From: Klebsiella huaxiensis
Lineage (GTDB): Bacteria > Pseudomonadota > Gammaproteobacteria > Enterobacterales > Enterobacteriaceae
Assembly (NCBI RefSeq): GCF_003261575.2
Contig: NZ_CP036175.1
Span: forward strand, 2,108,001 to 2,172,000
Reading direction: 5' to 3'
DNA: 64,000 nt
Shown: positions 8,695-15,880 of the stretch, piece after piece
Layout of the letters: each line of letters starts with the position of its first letter
Position numbering within the stretch: position 1 is the first letter of the stretch
Made by a program: the position numbers and the translations under genes
The notes under the pieces: model-generated
What the model was told of the DNA's origin: nothing
Seen by the model: only the letters and a program-made list of their open reading frames with translations
Databases searched by the model: none

Positions 8695-10020
8695 CTATTC
8701 AGCGTGGCGACTGGGCTTCATCAACATCGCCGTCAGGGCGGAGAGCAGGCAGCCTGCGGTCAAATAGATAGCGACGCTGTGCCATGAACCACTTGAGAAG
8801 GTGACCAGCGCGGCGGCGATAAACGGTGTAAAGCCGCCGCCAACCACACTGGCGACCTGATATCCCACCCCGGCCCCGCTATAGCGGTAGCTGGCGCCAA
8901 ACATCTCGGTAAACATCGGCTGCTGGACGCAAACCACCATATCGTGGGCGATGTTCGCCAGCATCAGCGCGAAAAACAGGATCCAGAAATAGGACTGGCT
9001 TTCGAGCGCCATAAAAAATGGGAAACCGCTAAGCGTACCGATCAACGCCCCGGTGATGTACACCTGACGTCGCCCGAAGCGGTCCGCCAGCCATGCGAAG
9101 CAGGGAATGGTCAGGCAGCTGATGGCACCGACTAACAGGCCGATATTAAGGAACAGTTCGCGAGGCAGGCCAAGATTCTGCGTGGAGTAGTTCAGTGCGA
9201 AGGCGGTGACGATGTACATCGTCAGCAGTTCGCACAGGCGCAGACCGATGATCATTAAAAAAGCGCCCGGATGGCGGAGCAGAGCTTCTACCACCGGCAG
9301 ACGCTTTTTCTTCGTTTGACTCTGCTGATCACGCTGCTGCTGTTCGAATTCAGCCGATTCTGCCATGCCGTTACGGATCCACAGCGCCGCCAACACCAGC
9401 ACCACGCTAAACAAGAACGGCAGACGCCAGCCCCAGCTCAGGAACTGTTCATCAGTAGTGTAAGAGCTTATCAGCGACACCAGGCCGGTAGAGAGCAGCA
9501 GGCCGACGCCGTAGCCCACCTGCACGCCGCTGCTGTAGAACGCTTTTTTATTTTTTGGCGCACTTTCTACCGCCAGCAGCGCCGCGCCGCCCCATTCACC
9601 GCCTACCGCAAAACCCTGCACGGCACGCAGTAGAACCAGCAGCGCTGGTGCCCACCAGCCAATCTGATTGAACGAAGGCAGCAGGCCGATGCAGGCGGTC
9701 GCGATCCCCATCATCCAGACGGTCATCATCAGCATACGCTTGCGCCCAAGGCGATCGCCGAAGTGGCCGAAGATAATTCCGCCGAGCGGGCGGAAGAGGA
9801 AACCTACGCCGAAAGTGGCGAAGGCGGCCAGGGTGCCCATCGCCGGGCTGACCTGCGGAAAGAACTCCCGGTTAAAAACCAGCGCGGCGGTAATGCCATA
9901 GAGGAGAAAATCGTACCAGTCGACCACGGCCCCGGCGAAGCTGCCCCAGGCCGCCCTGCGGGCGCGATTGAGTGAGTTTGCCTCCTTGCCGGGGCGATTA
10001 GAAATGAGCGTTGAGTCCAT
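8695..10020 (-). CDS. MFS transporter of the metabolite:H+ symporter (MHS) family
   Basis: A 441-residue inner-membrane carrier with 12 predicted helices. MHS-family marks are clear: FAGAVVDWYDFLLYG in helix 1, FRPLGGIIFGHFGDRLGRKRML between helices 2 and 3, and LLRAVQGFAVGGEWGGAAL in helix 4. Relatives such as ShiA, ProP and KgtP import carboxylates, shikimate or betaines; the substrate cannot be assigned here. It is the first gene of a two-gene minus-strand unit with the lipoate-ligase-like gene. The 301 bp upstream (10021-10321) separate it from the divergent gene at 10322 and should hold both promoters; I see no clear operator there. Confidence 0.87.
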   Translation of the reverse strand: MDSTLISNRPGKEANSLNRARRAAWGSFAGAVVDWYDFLLYGITAALVFNREFFPQVSPAMGTLAAFATFGVGFLFRPLGGIIFGHFGDRLGRKRMLMMTVWMMGIATACIGLLPSFNQIGWWAPALLVLLRAVQGFAVGGEWGGAALLAVESAPKNKKAFYSSGVQVGYGVGLLLSTGLVSLISSYTTDEQFLSWGWRLPFLFSVVLVLAALWIRNGMAESAEFEQQQRDQQSQTKKKRLPVVEALLRHPGAFLMIIGLRLCELLTMYIVTAFALNYSTQNLGLPRELFLNIGLLVGAISCLTIPCFAWLADRFGRRQVYITGALIGTLSGFPFFMALESQSYFWILFFALMLANIAHDMVVCVQQPMFTEMFGASYRYSGAGVGYQVASVVGGGFTPFIAAALVTFSSGSWHSVAIYLTAGCLLSALTAMLMKPSRHAE

Positions 10021-10321
10021 ACTTGTCCTGTCTGTTGCTGAATTTATAATTTTTGGAATGAGACGCTTTCCTGATTAGCGTTCTATTGAGACTACCGCGC
10101 TGATGGAAAAGAGAAAAGATTTTTACTTGGGCTTTGTTCTGAAAGGCATATAGCACCTGGACAGAGGAAAGGACAACGATCTTCCTGGCTGCTCAGAATG
10201 TGAGCTTAAGAGTTGGCTTATTGTCTTTAATTTATTTTTTAGTCTCGATGGGGACATCTTTTAAGAATTCACGCAAATGGTTTACAATTAACATGTCTCC
10301 AATTTCGGAATGGTGAGTTAA

Positions 10322-10819
10322 ATGCGTTTATTTTTTGCAGCTTTATTTTGTGTCATGGTTTTGCCTTCCGCTTTTGCAGAAAAACTGCCGATGCCTGTGG
10401 GGAAACCCGTTTTAACTATTTCCGGGCTGATTGGGAATACGAATGAAGGCGATACGGCCGTTTTTGATGTCGCAGCATTAGAAAAACTGGGCATGGAAAC
10501 GACAGTGACCACGACGCCATGGTATTCCGGGAAAGTCCGCTTTGACGGGGTTTCCCTTAGTAAACTCATGGATTTAGTCGGTGCTAAAGGTAAGTCCGCC
10601 AGGGTGCTGGCGCTAAATGATTATACCACCATCGTTCCGCTTGATGATTTTCAAAAATTCCCTGTTATTTTGGCTTTAAAAATGAATGGCGAATATATGC
10701 GCATTCGCGATAAAGGGCCTTTATTTATTGTTTACCCCTATGACAGCAGCCCGGAATTGCAGAATCAAATCTATTATTCCCGTTCAGCATGGCAGGTTTC
10801 GAAGATTATAATTGAGTAA
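10322..10819 (+). CDS. Periplasmic oxidoreductase-like (molybdopterin-binding-fold) protein
   Basis: A 165-residue protein with a signal peptide (MRLFFAALFCVMVLPSAFAE, cleaved after AFA). The mature part resembles the oxidoreductase molybdopterin-binding domain used as a small periplasmic module: KPVLTISGLIGNTNEG, FDVAALEKLG, TPWYSGKVRFDGVSLSKLMDLVG and VLALNDYTTIVPLDDF. The cysteine that ligates molybdenum in sulfite oxidases is absent, so it is probably a ligand-binding or sensor partner rather than an enzyme. It immediately precedes and nearly overlaps a membrane GGDEF-EAL protein, so it may supply that protein with a periplasmic signal. Confidence 0.65.
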   Translation: MRLFFAALFCVMVLPSAFAEKLPMPVGKPVLTISGLIGNTNEGDTAVFDVAALEKLGMETTVTTTPWYSGKVRFDGVSLSKLMDLVGAKGKSARVLALNDYTTIVPLDDFQKFPVILALKMNGEYMRIRDKGPLFIVYPYDSSPELQNQIYYSRSAWQVSKIIIE

Positions 10820-10829
10820 GGGTTTGATC

Positions 10830-12755
10830 TTGAATCGAATACTCACTGCCATTATTTTGTCGCTTTTCATTGTTACCGGATACATTACCTATCTGGTACA
10901 TGAGCGACAAAGTGAGCTGCAAAAATTAACGCGTTACACCGATTCGTGGTCAGTCTCACAAATAGTCTCCGAGTACATGCGCCTTGAAGCGCGGCTGAGT
11001 GCGATGGGGATGGGCGTTGAGGGGAGTGATCGCGATGAGGTGCGCCTGCGCCTGGAAATTATGATGAGCCAGATTGCGCTGCTACAGCAGGGCGATCTGG
11101 GAAAGTTTATTGGTAAAGATGCGCAGCGTAAGGCAACGGTTGCCCGCCTGGTACGTATCCTGAATCAGTTGGATAAGCAACTGGATACCATGACGACCGC
11201 GCAGTTAAAACCGCTACTGCGCGAAATGAGTACGCTGGACGGACCTATGACCTCAATAGCGTCAACCTCGCTCGCTCAGGACATCAATATTGTTAATCTG
11301 ACCCACGATAAAATACAGAATCTGTATTATATCTATTCGGCCATTTCTATCCTGTTGATTACCCTCTGTATCACGTTGGGTCTGCTAATGTTGCGGCAAA
11401 ATAATACGCTGCGCCGTGCTCATGTGCGGATGAAATTACTGGCCAACGATCTGCAGACATCAAAAGAGAAACTGCAGGTGCAGAACCGTCGGCTGCAGTA
11501 CGACGCCTATCATGATTCGCTGACCGGTATGCCCAACCGACTCTCTTTCTGGCAACGGCTGCAGGAGATAGTTAACCAGGTCCGGCCCTATAACGGCTCG
11601 GCGGTGGTGATGCTGTTCGATCTCGACAATTTTAAGGATGTGAATGATACCCAGGGCCACGATGCCGGGGATAAGCTTTTGCAGGATTTAGCCAGCCGTC
11701 TCTCCTTCTTTCGCAAAACGTCAGAGACCCTGTATCGGCTGGGGGGCGATGAGTTTGCGCTTGTTTCGCATGATTTAAGCGAGGAGATGGCGCTGGAGCG
11801 GGCGAATATCATTCGCGAAAAAATCAGCCAGCCGTATCAGATTTATGATTCGCTGATCCATATCGGCGCTTGCATTGGGATTGTTATTTCTGATGGCGAG
11901 AGCCGTACCGATTATTTATACAAGTGTGCCGATCTGGCGCTGTACGAAGCGAAAAAAGAGGGTTCCGGCAAAGTACAGATATTCCGTCCCGATATGCTTG
12001 AGCGTTTGCAGGAGAATAAATCCTTTGAAGACGATCTGCTGCAGGCGCTGGATAAAGGTGAGTTCAGGGTTTACTACCAACCCATTGCCGATACGATTAA
12101 CGGTGAAATCTACGGTTATGAAGCGCTTGTCCGTTGGTTTCATCCGCTGCGCGGTAGCGTATCGCCGAGCGAATTTATCCCGGTAGCTGAGAAAATTGGC
12201 CTGATTAACCCGTTGGGCGAGTGGGTACTCAGAACCGCCTGCCGGGAGGCCGCCAGCTGGTCATCGCCGCTCAAGGTGTCGGTTAACGTTTCGCCCATTC
12301 AGCTTATTAACAGTTCGCTGACCGATACCGTCATTTCGATACTGAAAAGTACCGGGCTCGATCCACTCCGCCTCGATCTGGAGATTACCGAGTCGGATGT
12401 ATTTAACGAAAACACCCGTTCCTTAGAGATCCTCAGCCAACTGCGCGAACTGGGCGTTCAAATTTCTATTGATGATTTTGGTACCGGGTATTCATCGCTA
12501 TCCCGCTTGAGTTATTTCCCCTTTGATAAGATAAAAATCGATCGTTCATTTGTGATTAATATTCCGGGTCAGAAAGATGATCTCGATATCGTCCGCTTGA
12601 TTATCAGCATGGGTAAAAGCTTGCATATGCGCATCGTTGCCGAAGGTGTTGAAACAGAAGAGCAGCTGAAGTCGTTACAGAAATTAGGATGCGATCTGGT
12701 GCAAGGATATTTAATTGGTAAGCCCGGGCCGCTGAACTCATCTGGGAATAATTAA
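10830..12755 (+). CDS. Membrane GGDEF-EAL cyclic-di-GMP enzyme
   Basis: About 641 residues. Two membrane helices (ILTAIILSLFIVTGYITYLV and IYSAISILLITLCITLGLLML) flank a roughly 140-residue periplasmic sensor. A GGDEF domain follows with an intact active site (YRLGGDEFAL) and then an EAL domain with YEALVRW, DDFGTGYSSLS, KIDRSFV, AEGVETEEQ and QGYLIG, so both the synthase and phosphodiesterase signatures are complete. It should make or degrade cyclic-di-GMP in response to a periplasmic cue. I prefer the TTG at 10830, which has TAAGGG 7 bp upstream, over an in-frame TTG at 10812 that overlaps the previous gene. It forms an operon with that periplasmic protein. Confidence 0.88.
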   Translation: MNRILTAIILSLFIVTGYITYLVHERQSELQKLTRYTDSWSVSQIVSEYMRLEARLSAMGMGVEGSDRDEVRLRLEIMMSQIALLQQGDLGKFIGKDAQRKATVARLVRILNQLDKQLDTMTTAQLKPLLREMSTLDGPMTSIASTSLAQDINIVNLTHDKIQNLYYIYSAISILLITLCITLGLLMLRQNNTLRRAHVRMKLLANDLQTSKEKLQVQNRRLQYDAYHDSLTGMPNRLSFWQRLQEIVNQVRPYNGSAVVMLFDLDNFKDVNDTQGHDAGDKLLQDLASRLSFFRKTSETLYRLGGDEFALVSHDLSEEMALERANIIREKISQPYQIYDSLIHIGACIGIVISDGESRTDYLYKCADLALYEAKKEGSGKVQIFRPDMLERLQENKSFEDDLLQALDKGEFRVYYQPIADTINGEIYGYEALVRWFHPLRGSVSPSEFIPVAEKIGLINPLGEWVLRTACREAASWSSPLKVSVNVSPIQLINSSLTDTVISILKSTGLDPLRLDLEITESDVFNENTRSLEILSQLRELGVQISIDDFGTGYSSLSRLSYFPFDKIKIDRSFVINIPGQKDDLDIVRLIISMGKSLHMRIVAEGVETEEQLKSLQKLGCDLVQGYLIGKPGPLNSSGNN

Positions 12756-12841
12756 ATTATCTTGTTTTTGCGGGCGACTTCGATTTTATAGAATCGCTCG
12801 TATCTATTTTAGTGAGTACCTAACTCCTGGTGGGTATAAAT

Positions 12842-12896
12842 AGGGGTAGGTGCAAAGTTTGCCAAAAAATAATCCCCTCAGTGATTGAAAGGGGTA
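12842..12896. promoter_or_regulatory. Possible NarL/NarP heptamers in the yeaR promoter region
   Basis: Two copies of AGGGGTA (complement TACCCCT, fitting the NarL heptamer TACYYMT) occur at 12842-12848 and 12890-12896, upstream of the yeaR-like gene. CCCCT at 12874-12878 also forms an inverted repeat with the second copy. E. coli yeaR-yoaG is nitrate-induced through NarL/NarP, which fits, but the heptamers are not in a canonical 7-2-7 pair. Confidence 0.35.
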
Positions 12897-12960
12897 TATG
12901 ATATGCAACATATTTTCCCGTTCCCGATCGTACTGATAGTGCGTAAAGAGAGGCAGAATC

Positions 12961-13293
12961 ATGCAGCGAATCATTATCCCGACCCACTATGTGCATACCC
13001 GTAGCACGCCGCTGTGGACCAAAGAGACCGCTCCGGCGTCAATCTGGAAACGACATCTTGATGCCGGGACACGGCAGGGAGTCTATCCACGGCTGTCGGT
13101 AATGAAAGGGGCGATACGCTATCTGGGCTTTGCTGATGAGACCAGCGCCGATCCGGTGGAAACGTTAACTATTGCCGAAGGTGAATTTGGCGTTTTCCCG
13201 CCCGAAAAATGGCACTGCATTGAGGCGTTAACGGAGGATACCGTTTTTAATGTCGATTTTTATGTCGATCCTAAAATTCTTATTGAGGGCTAA
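12961..13293 (+). CDS. yeaR: YeaR-like cupin (DUF1971/TehB N-terminal-like)
   Basis: A 110-residue small cupin close to E. coli YeaR and to the N-terminal domain of some TehB proteins: YVHTRSTPLWTKETAP, RHLDAGTRQGVYPRLSVMKGAIRYLGFADE and VFPPEKWHCIEALTEDTVFNVDFYV are almost the E. coli pattern. The role is uncertain; the E. coli gene is induced by nitrate and nitric oxide, and the TehB domain is linked to tellurite resistance. It is translated just ahead of the yoaG-like gene (8 bp between them), the conserved yeaR-yoaG arrangement. Confidence 0.85.
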   Translation: MQRIIIPTHYVHTRSTPLWTKETAPASIWKRHLDAGTRQGVYPRLSVMKGAIRYLGFADETSADPVETLTIAEGEFGVFPPEKWHCIEALTEDTVFNVDFYVDPKILIEG

Positions 13294-13301
13294 GGAAGAA
13301 G

Positions 13302-13640
13302 ATGAACAGTGAAAATCTGGGTTACTCATTAGCGGTGATTAACGGCAACAATAAAGATAAAAAAGAGAAAGTCTATCTTAAGCCGATGGCGCTTTATGTC
13401 CCTGACATCGCCGTGCAAGCCGTATCGGAGCTTATTTCTACGCTGTCCGCGGATAATGCTGGAGGAAAAGGGTTTATATTGACGGTCACCAACAATAATA
13501 ATGGTGTATCGGTAGACAATGAATTCGCTACCCTGGCTGAGTTGCAGGATCCGACCATCGCCGCTGATGCGGTTAAAGACCTGATCAACATCGTGCGCGG
13601 CTACGAGTCTGATGAAGAGACCAACGTCTGCGGCTGGTAG
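13302..13640 (+). CDS. yoaG: YoaG-like DUF1869 protein with a duplicated unit
   Basis: A 112-residue protein. The C-terminal half (FILTVTNNNNGVSVDNEFATL..., ending in NVCGW) matches E. coli YoaG, which is only 60 residues and ends the same way. The N-terminal half (YSLAVINGNNKDKKEKVYLKP followed by LYVPDIAVQAVSELISTLSADN) has the same strand-strand-helix layout, so the gene looks like a tandem duplication or an ancestral two-unit form. E. coli YoaG is a small dimer, so this may be a single-chain equivalent; its function is unknown. It is the second gene of the yeaR operon. Confidence 0.75.
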   Translation: MNSENLGYSLAVINGNNKDKKEKVYLKPMALYVPDIAVQAVSELISTLSADNAGGKGFILTVTNNNNGVSVDNEFATLAELQDPTIAADAVKDLINIVRGYESDEETNVCGW

Positions 13641-14499
13641 TGGTTTACCGAAACCATCCTTTTTGCTGACCAGACTACTTGTAACGAGCAGCGGCGCGTC
13701 ACATGTGTGGGCCTTTAGAAAACGTACAACCTGATGAGGTTGTCGTATTTGCAGGCCCGATCGGACGCTCGCTGGCGTCTGTCAAAATTAGCTATGTTTG
13801 AGAACTTTCCCATCCATAACTTTCCCGCGGTGGTCCAGGATATGCTCAGCTAACAGCTTCCCTGGTCAATTTTTTGCATCGCGCCATCTTCTGGCGGCAT
13901 GTTCCTCGCTTCTCCTGTAATGAAATGGTTTATATGGGCAGAGAATGGTCATATTACAACCGATAAATATAATTCCATCCTGTCTTGCGCTTAAGAATTC
14001 GACATCAATTATATCTGAATGTTTAATCGGGAAAAAAACGTCACCGAAATATATATTATTTATTATGCATTTTATCTTAGGAATAATAGTCCAGATAATT
14101 ATTCTCAAGTATAATTATTGATTAACTATTTAGGCTGTAATCATCGATTTAATGAAGGAAACTCTTCAATTACGTATTGTATTGCTTCCAACATGATGGG
14201 GGGATAAGCTTTTTTCTGTTTGTTTTTTTATTGTTATTGTTTGATTTTAAAGGAAATTTCAACAAATAAGAGCAAAGCATATTGATTCATATCAATGGTA
14301 AATATTGCTAATTAATTTTTAATTGTAATTAACGATCAATGCATCCTTACCAATAGTTAATATCTATCACTTTATGATTTGTCGATCGTTATAAACGATT
14401 GATAAAAATGAGTTCATCGTGTTACAAATAAATTCATCAGGTAACGGGGTATTTTTCTGTTAATGATTTGGATGGGATAACAAATAAAGGATTACATGG
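13641..14499. other. 859-bp gene-free, AT-rich region with one stem-loop
   Basis: I see no credible gene. The left part holds a compact stem-loop: ACAACCT at about 13728-13734 pairs with AGGTTGT after a GATG loop, and outer GGGCC/GGCCC arms bring the structure to about 13709-13760; no T-run follows it. The right 400 bp are very AT-rich, as for an H-NS-silenced fimbrial promoter. They include ATCGTT-ATA-AACGAT (about 14384-14398), a small palindrome that could be an operator for the regulator at 14500. Confidence 0.5.
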
Positions 14500-15084
14500 A
14501 TGAAATATCATTTGATATCAGATAATAGCTTTTTTCTGTCCGGCGTGGAATGGCTCAGTGAACTGGATGGACATGCCGTGGAATTGGTGAAATTACCATT
14601 TGATATTAAAGGGTTAAGTATTTCTCCTGGCGATGTTGTTGTTCTCTATATTTCAAATCATCGCTATCGCACCCAATTTATGCGTTTTTGTTCGTTGCAG
14701 CTGTGTCGGGTTTTTATCCTCGTGGACGTCCCGGTATTCCGGTCTGTGAGAACATATTTCCCATGGTTAGTGAATGCATCGGTTTCGATACAAGATTTAC
14801 TCTCGTTAATCAGGATGGCCAGAATAACGGAAGTTAAGTATCAGAGTAAAACACGACAACTACGTAATATATTTGATTTGATAACCAAAGGGGCGTCGGT
14901 AGAAGATGTGGCAAATTGCTCACATCTCACCAGAGATTATATCTACCGCGTCACTCGGGAAGAGGTTATGCGTTACGGAATGGCCGATTGCAATCGTACT
15001 GCAATGCTCATTTGTCGGGATATTAATCTCATTACAGAACTTTCAGGTGTGAGTGGGAATAAAATACCTGTTTGTCACTCGTAG
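14500..15084 (+). CDS. LuxR/HTH-type fimbrial regulator
   Basis: A 194-residue regulator-like protein. It opens with MKYHLISDNSFFLSGVEWL, the same layout as the protein at 20532 (SYHIITDNYYLGNGIL), so the two are paralogues. The C-terminal third has a helix-turn-helix of LuxR/FixJ type (LITKGASVEDVANCSHLTRDYIYRVTREEV at about residues 126-155). There is no receiver domain with phosphorylatable Asp. It precedes the first fimbrial operon in the same direction, 112 bp before the major subunit, and probably activates that operon; this is inferred from position. Confidence 0.65.
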   Translation: MKYHLISDNSFFLSGVEWLSELDGHAVELVKLPFDIKGLSISPGDVVVLYISNHRYRTQFMRFCSLQLCRVFILVDVPVFRSVRTYFPWLVNASVSIQDLLSLIRMARITEVKYQSKTRQLRNIFDLITKGASVEDVANCSHLTRDYIYRVTREEVMRYGMADCNRTAMLICRDINLITELSGVSGNKIPVCHS

Positions 15085-15196
15085 TATTAATTATCACTAC
15101 TGGATTCATTTTCTAAGTGATTTTAAGTTGCCCTAGCCACATTTAAAGCAGTGGTCGTCAGGGTTTTTGTAAAATATAAATAATGGAGTATTTACC

Positions 15197-15766
15197 ATGA
15201 AATTAAACCGTATTTTTGCTTCTGTGGTTGCGGCCTCAGCAATGCTTTCCACTGGCGCGATGGCGGCTGACGGTACGATTACGTTTGCAGGCACCGTTAC
15301 TGCGAGCGCTTGTACTGCGGTTGCCGGTGTATCAGTAGGCGGCGGTGCACCTGCGGTTAACCAGACTATTACATTACCTGCCGTTCCGGCTCCGGCTCTG
15401 AACGTTGCATCAGGTACTTATCTGGGCCATACCGCGTTCCAGATTCAACTGACCGGTTGTGCGGCAGTTGGCGCCCTGGCAAACGTCCGTGCTGTGTTTG
15501 ATACACCTTTCGCACCAGCAGGCGACGCGTACGTGGCAGGTAACACCGCACCGTCAGGTGCGGCTGATGTAGCTGTTGCTATCCTGACCTCTGGCGGTAC
15601 CCAGATTGACATGAACGGTGGTACTTCTTTGGCAACCAGCTATACGCTGCCATCCACTTCTGGCGCTATCAATATGGACTTCGTCGCGGCGTATAAATCC
15701 CTGAGCACCAGCGTCACTGCAGGCCCGGTTGCCGGCACTGCCAACTACACCATCTCTTACTTCTGA
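15197..15766 (+). CDS. Fimbrial major subunit (chaperone-usher pilin)
   Basis: A 189-residue type 1-like pilin. A signal peptide (ends AMA, cleaved before ADGTITF) is followed by the first pilin cysteine in TVTASACTAV and the second in IQLTGCAAV, the conserved disulfide. The C-terminal strand ends in NYTISYF, with the penultimate aromatic used for chaperone and usher recognition. It is the first structural gene of a four-gene chaperone-usher operon. A terminator-like hairpin right after its stop probably makes its transcript more abundant than the downstream genes, as is usual for major pilins. Confidence 0.88.
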   Translation: MKLNRIFASVVAASAMLSTGAMAADGTITFAGTVTASACTAVAGVSVGGGAPAVNQTITLPAVPAPALNVASGTYLGHTAFQIQLTGCAAVGALANVRAVFDTPFAPAGDAYVAGNTAPSGAADVAVAILTSGGTQIDMNGGTSLATSYTLPSTSGAINMDFVAAYKSLSTSVTAGPVAGTANYTISYF

Positions 15767-15772
15767 TGACCC

Positions 15773-15806
15773 ACAGCCTGCGCCTGTTTGGGCAGGCTGT
15801 TTCTTT
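15773..15806 (+). terminator. Intra-operon terminator/attenuator after the pilin gene
   Basis: ACAGCCTG at 15773-15780 pairs with CAGGCTGT at 15793-15800, followed by TTCTTT. It lies between the major pilin and usher genes, so partial read-through is expected. Confidence 0.7.
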
Positions 15807-15880
15807 ATTACGCAGCGGCGTGTTTGACAGACCAGAATCGGCAACACGAAAAACAATAATACAGTAAAGAGGGTAACGGA

